A stretch of DNA of 64,000 nucleotides. It comes from Myxococcales bacterium. Lineage in GTDB: Bacteria > Myxococcota_A > Polyangia > Polyangiales > Ga0077539. Within the stretch, counting starts at the first letter, position 1; each line of letters opens with the position of its first letter. The notes beneath the pieces are model-generated. The model ran no database searches. It was not told the origin of the DNA and saw only the letters and a list, made by a program, of their open reading frames with translations. The stretch covers positions 62,001 through 126,000 of the forward strand of contig JAEUKI010000062.1 in the NCBI GenBank assembly GCA_016793325.1. Reading direction: 5' to 3'. Shown here piece by piece: positions 32,950-42,310 of the stretch. Made by a program: the position numbers and the translations under genes.

Positions 32950-33776
32950 ACGAGCGCGAACGACGACGGTGGAAGCTCCAGGGACGCGCGGTGGTGGGCG
33001 TTCCGCTGGTCGTATTGTTCTTGCTGTTGGCGCTGGTGGGGCCGTGGTTTGCGCCGTATGCGCCGCGCGCGATCGACCTCGCGCACGAGCTCGAAGGCCC
33101 CACACGCGCGCACTGGCTGGGCACCGCGGACAACGGCGTCGACGTGCTCAGCGTCTTGCTCACGGGCGCGCGCACGGCGGGCCTCGTCGCCGTCAGCACG
33201 GTGTTTCTCTCGTTCGTGATCGGCTCGCTGCTCGGCGCGGTCTCGGGCTACGCCGGCGGAAAGACGGACCTCGTCCTCGCGCGCATCACCGACGCGGTGC
33301 AAGCGATGCCGTCGCTCGTGATCAACGTCGCGCTGCTCGCGCTCATCGCGCGGCCAGGGTTCGGCCACATGATCGCCGCGCTCTCGGCGACGGGCTGGGT
33401 CTCGTACGCGCGCGTGAGCCGCGCCGAAGTGCTGCGCCTTCGCGATCGCGAGTTCGTGACGGCTGCGCGCGCGCTCGGCGCTTCGTCCTCGAGGATCTTG
33501 TTCAGACACGTGCTGCCGAACGCCGTGGGCCCCTTGGTGGTGCAAGCGACGTTCGGCCTCGGAGGCGCGGTGCTCGCAGAGGCGTCGCTGAGCTTCCTCG
33601 GGTTGGGGCCTGGCGCAGGAGCGTCTTGGGGCGCGCTGCTCGATCAAGGGACGGCGTATTTGCTCCGCGCGCCGAGGCTCGCTTTGATTTCTGGTGGCGC
33701 CATCGCAGTGACGGTCCTCGGGTTCAACCTCACGGGCGACTGGCTTCGCGACGCGCTCGATCCGAAGGAGCAGTAG
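32946..33776 (+). CDS. ABC transporter permease, DppC/OppC family
   Basis: The 276-residue product is the second BPD-type permease. The N-terminal anchor helix (VVLFLLLALVGPWFAP) is followed by the OppC signature HWLGTADNGVDVLSVLLTGARTAG and a six-helix core. The EAA loop reads FVTAARALGASSSRILFRHVLPNAVGPL. The end has PGAGASWGALLDQGTAYL and a final helix. The GTGA start overlaps the DppB-type stop, so the two are translated together. With only permeases present, the ATPases and binding protein must be encoded elsewhere or shared. It ends 5 nt before a convergent lipoprotein gene. Confidence 0.92.
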   Translation: MNERERRRWKLQGRAVVGVPLVVLFLLLALVGPWFAPYAPRAIDLAHELEGPTRAHWLGTADNGVDVLSVLLTGARTAGLVAVSTVFLSFVIGSLLGAVSGYAGGKTDLVLARITDAVQAMPSLVINVALLALIARPGFGHMIAALSATGWVSYARVSRAEVLRLRDREFVTAARALGASSSRILFRHVLPNAVGPLVVQATFGLGGAVLAEASLSFLGLGPGAGASWGALLDQGTAYLLRAPRLALISGGAIAVTVLGFNLTGDWLRDALDPKEQ

Positions 33777-33781
33777 CCCCC

Positions 33782-35677
33782 TCAGTCCGCCACGCGCGCG
33801 ATCCTCGACGGCGCGAGCGTCACGCCCGCTTGAATCGCGGCGAGCTGAATGGTCACCGGCGGGAGCGTCGGCGTCTCGCTCGAGTTCACGTTGAACTCCC
33901 GATACTCGCGTCCATCAGGCCCGCGCGCGACCCGGGTCTGCTCGATGCGATCGGGCAGCGCGCCGAGCAAGCCCGCTGCGTGCGTCTGCGCTGCGACGCG
34001 AAACGCGTTGTCGTCGGTGCGCTCGGACGCGGGCAGCGACGCCCACAGCTCGGGGCTGAACGTCAGCACCGCGCCTCGGGTCCGCGGGTTGCTCACGAGC
34101 GCTGCGATCACTGGGGCGCTCAGCGGCGCGTCGCGCGAGATCCGTCGGTACTCTTGAAACAGCGCGATTCTCAGGGGAATCGGCGCCCGTTGGAGCGCGG
34201 TGTCGATCGCCGCGCGCACGCCGCGCACCTCGTTGATCGCCGGAACGCTCGCCACCAACGCGCACTGCTTGGCGACCGCGCTCGCGAGCTCGAGCTCGAG
34301 CCACGACGCTTGCTCGTCGCCTCGGGGGAGCTCTGCGCCGACGGCGCGATCACACGCCGAGAGGTGCCGAAGGACGACGGCTTCGTTGCGCGCGAAGAGC
34401 GCTTGCCTCGCTCGCGCGACGCCGGCGTCGTCCGTGTGGCTCTGTCGGTAGAGCTCCATGTAGAATCCGCCGATGCGGTGGAAGTCCTGCAAATCTGCGG
34501 CGAGTCGCCACGCGGCCTCGAGCGTCGAGAGCTCGGCGTTGGGCAGCGACCACTGACGTTCGATCGGCGCGAGCGCGCCCGCGGGGGGATCGACCCACAG
34601 GGCGAGCGCCGCTCGTTGCGCGGGTGATGGTTGTCCGTGCGCGGCGCTCTCGACGAGCATCCTCGCCATCGCGCGCGTGCGCGACCCGACCGAGCGCGGG
34701 TTCGCCACGAGCCACTCGACCCACGAGGGAACGTTGTTCGCCGACGTCATCGCCTGCGGCGCGATCGAGCTCGCGTCGAGGCCCGAGAACGTCCGACGCG
34801 CGTCGAGCTCGATGATCCGACCGAACTGCGCCGGCGTGACCGCGCGCAGCCCCTGGGGCGTCTGCGCGGACTGTGCTCCGTTCAACCGATCGCGGAGCTC
34901 GCGCGCCGCGGCCTCGTCTTCGTGCGCGAACGCGTCGATGAGCGCGTCGGTGGTCATTCGCTCGTACACGCGAGGGTCGGGCGAGGCGGACAAGCACGGC
35001 GCTGGCGGTTGTCCCGCGAACAGGCGCTCGGCCGCGGATCGGTCCATGCTGTTGAATCTTGGACACTCATTCGAGCGCGAGGCGCGCTCGAGCTGCTCGC
35101 GCGCGAAGCTCGCCGCGTGCCGTTCGCCAGGAAATCCACTGCGAATCGCCCACACGACGGACTCGGCCGGGCCGCTGCGGATGATGCGCTCGGCTGCGTC
35201 GCGGCGCGGGGCGGCGAGGTTGTCGTGGTCCCAGGCGCCGCCGGTTCCACCGAAGGAGGCGATCGCGTCGAGGATCGTCGACGAGAGCGCTGGCGCGGCG
35301 AGCGCGAGCTGCGCGGCGAGCCGAAGGTCTTCGTCCGTGGGCGCCGCCATCGCGGCGTGGAGCGCGTGCGCAGGGCCCTCGAGGTCTCGATCGTCGAACT
35401 GCGACTCGCGGCCGCGGAGCGCCCTGTGCAATTGCGCGAGGTGCACGAGATGCAGCTGCGCGCGCGATCGCGGGACCATCGCGGTGATCTCGTCGAGGCT
35501 CGCGCGCGTCACCGCCAGCGCGGGCGGCGCGGGGCGTCGTGCGCTCGCGTCGCTCCCGCCGTTGGCGCGCGTCACGGTCGTTCGCGTCGCGTCGGGCTGG
35601 CGGTTCGGACGAACGCAGTGGGCCGTCGCCGCGATGGTGATGAAGGCGAGGGCGTAGCGAGGGGCGCTTCGATTCAT
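33782..35677 (-). CDS. Large helical exported protein of unknown function
   Basis: The 631-residue product has an N-terminal signal (ALAFITIAATAHC; the Cys could be a lipid site, though His before it is unusual). The rest is mostly alpha-helical, Ala/Arg-rich, with repeated helix-turn-helix pairs (for instance DEDLRLAAQLALAAPALSS, AAARELRDRLNGA, STLEAAWRLAADL and GVARARQALFARNEAV), reminiscent of HEAT or TPR-like solenoids. The last 60 residues are more beta-like (YREFNVNSSETPTLPPVTIQL). No catalytic motif is recognised. It lies on the minus strand downstream of a membrane glycosyltransferase gene (86-nt gap). Confidence 0.65.
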   Translation of the reverse strand: MNRSAPRYALAFITIAATAHCVRPNRQPDATRTTVTRANGGSDASARRPAPPALAVTRASLDEITAMVPRSRAQLHLVHLAQLHRALRGRESQFDDRDLEGPAHALHAAMAAPTDEDLRLAAQLALAAPALSSTILDAIASFGGTGGAWDHDNLAAPRRDAAERIIRSGPAESVVWAIRSGFPGERHAASFAREQLERASRSNECPRFNSMDRSAAERLFAGQPPAPCLSASPDPRVYERMTTDALIDAFAHEDEAAARELRDRLNGAQSAQTPQGLRAVTPAQFGRIIELDARRTFSGLDASSIAPQAMTSANNVPSWVEWLVANPRSVGSRTRAMARMLVESAAHGQPSPAQRAALALWVDPPAGALAPIERQWSLPNAELSTLEAAWRLAADLQDFHRIGGFYMELYRQSHTDDAGVARARQALFARNEAVVLRHLSACDRAVGAELPRGDEQASWLELELASAVAKQCALVASVPAINEVRGVRAAIDTALQRAPIPLRIALFQEYRRISRDAPLSAPVIAALVSNPRTRGAVLTFSPELWASLPASERTDDNAFRVAAQTHAAGLLGALPDRIEQTRVARGPDGREYREFNVNSSETPTLPPVTIQLAAIQAGVTLAPSRIARVAD

Positions 35678-35763
35678 GGGGATTCCGTTTGGAGCGTATG
35701 CGATGCGCGCGGCGTCGCTCGGCTTGGGGCCGACGAGCGCGCTCGTCCGTTGAACGCACGCTG

Positions 35764-37056
35764 TCATTTTTCAGTTTCGAGCGTCGCCGCTCCGAGCACG
35801 ATCAACAGCGGAACCAACACCAAATGGTACCGATCGTCTGCGATGAACGCGACGTGCACGACGAGCACGCTCGCCGCCGCGGCCGCCGTGAACCAACGCG
35901 TCGCTCGCGCCCCTTCGCGCGCTTCGGGGGCGACGCGTCGCCGCGCGGCGAACGCGCGGGTCGCGAGCGCGACGAGCGTCCACCACGCGAGCGTGCACAC
36001 GACCGCGAGCGGCGTCGCGATCCGCTGCGGAAATGACGCGGAAGAACTTCGCAGGTAGCTCACGGCGCTCCACTCGTAGCCGAGGACCTTGAGCGCCTTT
36101 CGAGGCGCGAGCGCGAGCCACGCCGCGGGGGCCTCTGCGATGCGCGCGAGGGCCGCGCGGGTCATGCATCGATCGCGGCGGACCTCGCCCGCGACGAGGC
36201 CGCACGGGTCGCGCGCGGTCAGCTCGCGATAGCCGCCGCGGGCGGAGGCGAGCGTTCCGATGAGCAAATTGCTGCCGCCGTTGGTGCTGTAGAGCGTCGG
36301 CGCGTCGAGCGCGCGGGCGTTGCGCGCGGCCCACGGCGCAGCGAGCGCGAGCACGACCGCGGTCGCGACGAAGGCGAGCCCGACGCGTCTGCGAACGGTG
36401 GTCCCGCACAACGCACCGACGACTGGCGCGAGCACGATCGCTTGTGGTCTCACGAAGCACGCGAGCCCGAGAACGACCCCCGCGAGCGCCGCAGCCACGA
36501 AGGAACGTCCTTCGAGCGTCGTGCGCGCCTGTTGCTCGGACGCGGGGTGCGCCGCCACGACGAGCGCGAGCGTTGCGATCAGCAGCGTGGACTGGAGCGT
36601 CTCGGTCATCGCCGCCGCGCTGAAGAGAACGAGGCTCGGGTAGAGCGCGTACGCCCACGCCGCGCGGCGCCCTGCGCGTGGGCCCGCGAGCCGCGCGGCC
36701 GTCCACCGGACGAGCGCGCACCCGACGATGCTCGCGACGACGTTGACGGCCCACACAGCGACGTCGGTCGAGCGCACGACGCGCAGCGCCAACGCGATCG
36801 CCGCGGGATAGCCTACGGGAAAGAACGCCGTCGCCCGCCCGCTCCCGTCCCAGTGCACATAACCCTGCCCCGACGCGAGCGAACGAGCGAGCGCTGCGTA
36901 GATCGTTCCGTCCCACGACGGGGGAGGGGCGAACGCGACGATCACCACGAGCCTGAGCAGCAGCGTGACGAGCAACGGTCCCGCGAGCGACGCGCCGAGC
37001 CGTGCTCGCTCGGGGCGCTGCGGCAACGAAGTCTCGCTCGGACTCAACCACGCCAC
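35764..37056 (-). CDS. Membrane glycosyltransferase, GT39/ArnT-like
   Basis: The 430-residue product has about ten transmembrane helices and the signature of the dolichyl-phosphate-mannose / ArnT superfamily. The first loop has PPPSWDGTIYAALARSLASGQGY with the conserved Asp, followed by FFPVGYPAAIALALRVV. The helices carry AYALYPSLVLFSAAAMTETL and CFVRPQAIVLAPVVGAL. These enzymes transfer sugars from lipid phosphate donors to proteins or lipid A; the acceptor is unknown here. The start is uncertain: GTG at 37056 is proposed as it lies just before the first helix, but an ATG at 37173 is in frame and neither has a good ribosome-binding site. Confidence 0.8.
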   Translation of the reverse strand: MAWLSPSETSLPQRPERARLGASLAGPLLVTLLLRLVVIVAFAPPPSWDGTIYAALARSLASGQGYVHWDGSGRATAFFPVGYPAAIALALRVVRSTDVAVWAVNVVASIVGCALVRWTAARLAGPRAGRRAAWAYALYPSLVLFSAAAMTETLQSTLLIATLALVVAAHPASEQQARTTLEGRSFVAAALAGVVLGLACFVRPQAIVLAPVVGALCGTTVRRRVGLAFVATAVVLALAAPWAARNARALDAPTLYSTNGGSNLLIGTLASARGGYRELTARDPCGLVAGEVRRDRCMTRAALARIAEAPAAWLALAPRKALKVLGYEWSAVSYLRSSSASFPQRIATPLAVVCTLAWWTLVALATRAFAARRRVAPEAREGARATRWFTAAAAASVLVVHVAFIADDRYHLVLVPLLIVLGAATLETEK

Positions 37057-37317
37057 AATGGAACGTTGAACACGACGGTTGAGCGCTGGCGTCGTTGAAA
37101 TCAAGTCGAACCGCCACGAATCGAACGATCCCCCGCGTCCGTCGCACGAGTGTCGGTCGATCCACGGCGCCATTGTCGTCGGGCCCGAGGGTCGGGACGA
37201 GCCGGACCGCTGGCGGTTGTCACGGATCGAGCGCCCGCTGCGACGCGTCGTTCGCAGTCGCGAGGGGGCCCGCAGGCCGTTGCAATCCGCGCCGCTTTCG
37301 AGTCCACTCCGCGGCCG

Positions 37318-38805
37318 ATGAGGCACTGGAAGCGGATGAATTGTTGGGTCGGCGCGGCGCTCTCGCTCGCAGCCGCGGTCACGCTCTCGCCCGCCGCGGC
37401 GCAAGCGCAGACCTTCGCTGAGCGGCTCGTGTTCAACGCGGATCTCGGCATCGGCGAGGCGCAGCCGGACACCACGACGGTCCCGACGACGTTCGCGCTA
37501 TCCATCGGCGGAATGGTCAACGCTCGTCTCGGCGTCCACCTCACCCAGCAGTTCAGCATCCACTTGCTCGGCGGGGCCTGGGCCCTGTTCGGACGCAACC
37601 CGATGAACCCCGTCGCGCTGCACGGCCAAGCGGGCCTCGGTCTTCGCGTCGGCGACACGTTCGCGCGGTTCGTCCATCCCTTCATCGACGTCGACGCGGG
37701 CGTCGCCATTCGTGGCAACGGCCCCAAGCCCTGGTGGCAGGCGTCCGCGGGGATCGAGTTCATGCTCACCCAGCGCATCGGGCTCGGCCCGTTCTTGCGT
37801 TACTCGTACGAGACGCGCGTCAACGACGAGCCCGATCGCTCGGGCTGGCTCGCGGGAGCGTCGTTTTCGTTTCGCACGCCGTGGCCTCAGCCCGTCGTCG
37901 CCGCTGCGCCCGCGGACCAAGACAGCGACGGCGTGATCGACTCGGACGATCAGTGCCCCGCGCAACCGCAAGGCGCCAACCCCGACCCGACGCGTCGCGG
38001 CTGCCCGCGCGGCGACCAAGACAGCGACGGCGTGTGGGATCACGAAGACCAGTGCCGCACGACCGCGCAAGGCGAGCACCCCGACCCCGCGCGCCGCGGC
38101 TGCCCCGAAGGCGACGCGGACGGAGACACCGTCCTCGACTCGCAAGACCAGTGCGTCAACGAAGCGCAAGGCGAGCACCCGGACCCCGCGCGTCGCGGCT
38201 GCCCCGATGCGGATGCGGACAGCGACGGCGTGTTCAACGCGCAGGATCAGTGCAGGGACGTCCCCGCAGGAGCCAACCCCGATCCGGCGCGCGCGGGCTG
38301 CCCGATCCCCGATCGCGACGGTGACACGGTCCTCGATCCGCAGGATCACTGCCCGGATCAAGCAGGCGCTCCGAGCCCCGATCCCAACCGCAACGGCTGC
38401 CCGGGCCTCGTGTCCGTGACCAGCACACAAATTCGAATCACGCAGCAGATCCTGTTCGCGACCAACAGCGACCGCATCTTGCCCGCGTCCAACGCGCTCA
38501 TGCAGGCGATCGCCGACGCGCTCCGTGCCTCGCCGCAGATCCGCAAGGTCTCGGTCGACGGACACACGGACGACGTTGGTCCGGATCCGCGCAACCTCGG
38601 CTTGTCCGAGCGCCGCGCGCGCTCGGTCGTCGCGGGTCTCGTTCAGCGCGGCGTCGAAGCCTCGCGCCTCGAGCCGCACGGCTTCGGCGAGACGCGCCCG
38701 GTCCAGCCCATCGCGGGCCTCACGGGTCGTCCGCTCAACGATGCGCGCGCGCGCAACCGCCGCGTCGAGTTCAACATCACCGACCCCGCGCCTGCGCGTC
38801 AGTGA
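37318..38805 (+). CDS. OmpA-family protein with TSP3 repeats
   Basis: The 495-residue product has a type I signal peptide (cleavage after AAAQAQ) and an N-terminal beta-barrel-like domain (about 30-195). Five calcium-binding thrombospondin type 3 repeats follow, each with D-x-D-x-D-G-V and a Cys pair (DQDSDGVIDSDDQC and so on). The C-terminal OmpA/Pal peptidoglycan-binding domain (about 370-490) has DGHTDDVGPD, LSERRARSVVAGLV and NRRVEFNI. It probably links outer membrane and cell wall. The protein at 61492 has the same domain order and is a paralogue. A terminator-like hairpin lies after the gene. Confidence 0.92.
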   Translation: MRHWKRMNCWVGAALSLAAAVTLSPAAAQAQTFAERLVFNADLGIGEAQPDTTTVPTTFALSIGGMVNARLGVHLTQQFSIHLLGGAWALFGRNPMNPVALHGQAGLGLRVGDTFARFVHPFIDVDAGVAIRGNGPKPWWQASAGIEFMLTQRIGLGPFLRYSYETRVNDEPDRSGWLAGASFSFRTPWPQPVVAAAPADQDSDGVIDSDDQCPAQPQGANPDPTRRGCPRGDQDSDGVWDHEDQCRTTAQGEHPDPARRGCPEGDADGDTVLDSQDQCVNEAQGEHPDPARRGCPDADADSDGVFNAQDQCRDVPAGANPDPARAGCPIPDRDGDTVLDPQDHCPDQAGAPSPDPNRNGCPGLVSVTSTQIRITQQILFATNSDRILPASNALMQAIADALRASPQIRKVSVDGHTDDVGPDPRNLGLSERRARSVVAGLVQRGVEASRLEPHGFGETRPVQPIAGLTGRPLNDARARNRRVEFNITDPAPARQ

Positions 38806-38825
38806 GCCGGTAACGGGGGGATCGT

Positions 38826-38870
38826 TCGCCCGTCACCGCGGGGCGATCAACGACGCGCGGGGCGTCGTTT
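38826..38870. terminator. Bidirectional hairpins in a convergent gap
   Basis: ACGACGC and GCGTCGT form a 7-bp stem (38850-38868) followed by TTTCG on the plus strand. Just before it, TCGCCC pairs with GGGCGA (38827-38846). The first stem lies within the last codons of the minus-strand gene, a common arrangement for tightly convergent genes. Confidence 0.45.
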
Positions 38871-39887
38871 CGCAACGGTGATCGCCAGCGCGATCGTCAC
38901 CGCGGCGAGCGCGTCGCTGCGGAGCGATCGCGTCCCGACCGCGCTGCAGCTGCACTGAATCGCGCGTGGCGTCACGCGAACGCTGGCGTCGGCGCGCGGG
39001 CCAGCGTCGCGCGGCGGAAGGCTCGCGTCCGACAGCGAGACCCCGCCTCCGTCCGCGCCGACCATGGGCGACTCGAGCTCGAACGCTCCGCCCGCGAAGA
39101 AGTAGAGCAGCGCCGCGACGCGCGGGCGCGACAGCCGCGACGCGCAACACTCGGTCGCTCGTCCCCAGCTCGATCCCGCGACGTAGATGTCTCCGTCGTC
39201 TTCGATGCGACCGACGCTGGTTCCGCGGAGGTAGAGATCACCATCCGCTTCGACGCGGCCCACGGAGTTGCCTCGGTGATAGATGTCTCCGTCGTCTTCG
39301 ATGCGGCCGACGTAGTCGCCTCGGACGTACACGTCGCCGTCCTCTTCGACGCGGCCCGAGGAGCTTCCCTGAATGTAGACGTCGCCGTCTTCTTCGACGC
39401 GAGCCCACGAAGCGCCGCTTCGGTACACGGTCATCGACGTGGCCGTCGCTCGCGAGAGCTCGAACGCCCCGCCAGGAAAGAACAGCAACACAGCAGCGAC
39501 GCGGCGGGCGTCGACAGACGAGCAGCAGTTGGACGCGCTGCCCCATGACGATCCGCGCGCGTAGATGCGCCCGGTCGACGACACTTCTCCGACGGAGCTT
39601 CCGCCGACGTACACAGCGCCGCTGCTCGACACTTCGGCGACGCGTGATCCGCGGAGGTAGACGCTGCCGCTCGAGGACACTTCGCCGATGGAGCTTCCGT
39701 TGACGTAGACCGTTCCGCTGCTCGAGATCTCGCCGACGCGACTCCCGCCGAGGTACACGCTGCCGTTGTCGTCGAGCTGCGCCCACGATGAGCCGCCGCG
39801 GTCGATTCGAATCTGCGCGATCGCGTCGCGCGTCACGAACAGGGTGAGGGCGGCGGCGCAGACGCTGAACGCTGAAGCGCGAGGCAT
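38847..39887 (-). CDS. 14-residue repeat protein with MYXO-CTERM tail
   Basis: The 346-residue product starts with a signal peptide (RDAIAQ). It is then made of tandem 14-residue repeats of the form G-x-V/I-Y-x-x-G-x-S-x-G-x-V-x. The first set has Ser-rich links (EVSSSG), the second has acidic links (RVEEDG, RIEDDG). Each set ends in a matching cap: SNCCSSVDARRVAAVLLFF then GGAFEL, and TECCASRLSRPRVAALLYFF then GGAFEL. So the protein is two homologous halves. The repeats suggest a short beta solenoid or a many-bladed ring. The tail (CSCS, hydrophobic helix, KRRPARR) fits MYXO-CTERM surface anchoring. It follows the FG-GAP lipoprotein gene by 46 nt. I know no named family for it. Confidence 0.8.
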   Translation of the reverse strand: MPRASAFSVCAAALTLFVTRDAIAQIRIDRGGSSWAQLDDNGSVYLGGSRVGEISSSGTVYVNGSSIGEVSSSGSVYLRGSRVAEVSSSGAVYVGGSSVGEVSSTGRIYARGSSWGSASNCCSSVDARRVAAVLLFFPGGAFELSRATATSMTVYRSGASWARVEEDGDVYIQGSSSGRVEEDGDVYVRGDYVGRIEDDGDIYHRGNSVGRVEADGDLYLRGTSVGRIEDDGDIYVAGSSWGRATECCASRLSRPRVAALLYFFAGGAFELESPMVGADGGGVSLSDASLPPRDAGPRADASVRVTPRAIQCSCSAVGTRSLRSDALAAVTIALAITVAKRRPARR

Positions 39888-39933
39888 GCTCCACCGTACG
39901 GCGAGTTCGTCCTTCGGGCGAGCGGGCGCGCTT

Positions 39934-42288
39934 TCACCCGATGAGCGTGCAGTCCACCGCGAGGGGGACGCTCGCGTTGTTCGTGCTGTTGCACTCGCGC
40001 ACGTGTGTTCCGCCCATGCCGTCGTCGTTGGGGACGACGATCACGCGAAACGTCCCGGGGCTCGACGGCATCACGCGGAGCTGCACGCGCGCCGTTCCGC
40101 CCGGCGGAAGCGTGCGTCCCAAGGTCACGGTCCCGAGCAGCACGCGCATGCCCATCCCGTCCTCGCGATAGAACGCAACGGGCGTTGTTCCGGGAACGGA
40201 CAGCGTCCCGCGATTCGCGATGTCCGCGCGGACGATGTACTCGCTCGGGCACGACGCGACGTTGGCGCTCACCGAGAGCACGACGAGGTCCGCGGCTCTG
40301 CGCGCGACGAGCCCGAGCTGCGCGTTGACCCTGAAGCTATTGAGCGCCGGCGTCCACGACGGCCCCTGCCTGCGCGGAATCGCTCCGTGCACGTTGTCTG
40401 CGCCCGCGCACACCGTGTCGACGCCGTCGCAGACGTTGGTCACCGAGTACGCGTGCTGATTCCAGATCCCGCGCGTGCTCTGCCAGTTGTCGTTGGCGTC
40501 GCGAAACACACGCACGCCGTCGGTGCGCGGCGTCGTCGCTGGACACGGAATCAAGCCGGACCGCGCGTAGTACGAGTCCGACACCGTGATGAACTCCGCG
40601 CGCCCGTCGCCGTTGACGTCGGCCACCGTCGGGTAGTTCGTCGCGGTCCCCGAGATGTTGGGGATGTCGAGCAGGACCGAGCCGTCGCGCCCTGCGAACA
40701 CGCGCGCGCGGCACGTGTCCTGGTAGATCACCTCGAATTGCCCGTCGCCGTCGAAGTCGAACATCGCCGACCCCGTGACGTTCGAAGACATGTCGTCCGC
40801 GGGCTGCGTCCACGCTCGCTCGATCGCGAACATCGCTCCGCGCGGAAGGACCCGCAGCGCCCCGTAGCGCGACGAGCCCGCGATGCCGATGTCCGGGATC
40901 GTGTCTCCGTCGAGGTCCGCGATCGTCGGCGGCCCGCCGCGCCCGTCGAGCCCCACGGACGCAAACGAAGTGACCGCAGACGCAGGCGTCCCGTCGTTGC
41001 GGAAGATCGCGATCGATCCGTTGTTCACCACGACGATCTCGGGGATGTTGTTGCCGTCGAAATCCGCGATTCCGCCCCAGCCTGCGGGCACTCCAGCGCC
41101 GGTCCACAGCCTGCGTCCGTCCGCGGCGTACGCGCTTCCGCCGCAGATCACTTCGAGCCTTCCGTCCGCGGGGTTGCTGATGTCCGCGGCGAACGAGTGC
41201 GGACCGAACGCGCCCCAACACGTCGTCGTCGTGTCTTGCCAACGCAACACACCCGTCGACTCGAAGACGGTGTTGCCCACGATGATCTCTGCGCGTCCGT
41301 CGCCCTCGAGGTCCGCGATCGCGATGCCTCCTCCATAGAGCTCCGCGGGAACGGGCGTCCCGTCCGCGCGCCGCCCGACCCACAGACGATTGCCGCGCGC
41401 GTCGAACGCGACGATCCCCTGCGATCCCAGCGACCCGAGCCGCAGCCCCGCGAGGATCGTGAGCTCGTTGCGTCCGTCCGTGGCGTCGAGGTCCGCGACC
41501 GCGATGTTGCCCCAGCCGTTGAGCTCGCGCGTGATGTCTGTCTGCGGCTCGGTGCACCAGAGCTCGCGCGGCGCGCCCATGCAATCGCCGGGACCCGACA
41601 GCGCACACAAAATCGAGTGCGGCGTGATCGAGCCGCCGTACGACGCGGGCGGGTCTTTGTACGCGACCACGAGCACGTCGCTCGCGCCGTCGCGGTCGAC
41701 GTCGGCGACGAGCGGCGTCACGAGGACGCCCTTGTAGTCGGGATAGCGACTGCTCCCGCGCCACGACCACGACTCGACCGGACGAAACGACCGCGCCGCA
41801 GGGACCGTGCACATGCTCGTCGCCGCGTTCGGCAAGCATCGCATCAGCGCGCTGTCGCAGTACTCGGTGGCGCGACACGTCGTGAGCTGACCTCCGCACC
41901 CTGGCGTCGGCGTGCACTCCATCCCCGGAGCCACGCAAGTCCCCGCCGCGCACACTTGCCCTGCCGCGCAGCAGACCGCGCCGCACAGCGCGTTTCCGCC
42001 GCAGTCGACCGCGCACGCTCCGTCGATGCACTGGAGCCCCGATGGACACGGACGCGTGGTCGAGCAGCGCTGGCCCACGCCCGCGGGCGCGCCGTCGCTC
42101 GTTCCTGTGTCCGCGGGCGCGATGGCGTCGGCGTCGGTGGACACAGCGTCCATCGACGAGACGTCGCCAGCGCCCGTATCTGCAGGGGCCGCTCGATCAA
42201 CGCCCGCGTCTTCGGGGCCTGCGGGTTGCGAACATGCGACGACGAGCGCCGCGCCGAGAGAACACAGGACCGAGTGCTTTCGGAGCAT
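39934..42288 (-). CDS. FG-GAP repeat surface lipoprotein
   Basis: The 784-residue product has a lipoprotein signal (LGAALVVAC, Cys19) and an acidic linker with DTG motifs. A Cys-rich module of small disulfide loops (CPSGLQCIDGACAVDC, CTPTPGCGGQLTTC) follows, then an integrin-alpha-like FG-GAP propeller (about 165-620). The propeller has calcium-type loops such as ADVDRDGASDVLVV, ADLEGDGRAEIIVG, ADFDGNNIPEIVVV, ADLDGDTIPDIGIA, FDFDGDGQFEVIYQ and ADVNGDGRAEFITV. The C-terminal part (DLVVLSVSANVASCPSEYIVRADIANRG) resembles a CARDB adhesion domain. It may be an adhesin or scaffold. It contains the 18-bp string shared with 10574 (antisense here). Confidence 0.88.
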   Translation of the reverse strand: MLRKHSVLCSLGAALVVACSQPAGPEDAGVDRAAPADTGAGDVSSMDAVSTDADAIAPADTGTSDGAPAGVGQRCSTTRPCPSGLQCIDGACAVDCGGNALCGAVCCAAGQVCAAGTCVAPGMECTPTPGCGGQLTTCRATEYCDSALMRCLPNAATSMCTVPAARSFRPVESWSWRGSSRYPDYKGVLVTPLVADVDRDGASDVLVVAYKDPPASYGGSITPHSILCALSGPGDCMGAPRELWCTEPQTDITRELNGWGNIAVADLDATDGRNELTILAGLRLGSLGSQGIVAFDARGNRLWVGRRADGTPVPAELYGGGIAIADLEGDGRAEIIVGNTVFESTGVLRWQDTTTTCWGAFGPHSFAADISNPADGRLEVICGGSAYAADGRRLWTGAGVPAGWGGIADFDGNNIPEIVVVNNGSIAIFRNDGTPASAVTSFASVGLDGRGGPPTIADLDGDTIPDIGIAGSSRYGALRVLPRGAMFAIERAWTQPADDMSSNVTGSAMFDFDGDGQFEVIYQDTCRARVFAGRDGSVLLDIPNISGTATNYPTVADVNGDGRAEFITVSDSYYARSGLIPCPATTPRTDGVRVFRDANDNWQSTRGIWNQHAYSVTNVCDGVDTVCAGADNVHGAIPRRQGPSWTPALNSFRVNAQLGLVARRAADLVVLSVSANVASCPSEYIVRADIANRGTLSVPGTTPVAFYREDGMGMRVLLGTVTLGRTLPPGGTARVQLRVMPSSPGTFRVIVVPNDDGMGGTHVRECNSTNNASVPLAVDCTLIG

Positions 42289-42310
42289 GACGAGTGCTCC
42301 GAGCGTACGC

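Noticed and set aside
37057..37404. N-terminal extension of the GT39-like protein beyond the GTG at 37056
   Set aside because: The extension is Arg-rich with no membrane segment and would reach into the divergent OmpA gene; an ATG at 37173 remains a minor possibility.
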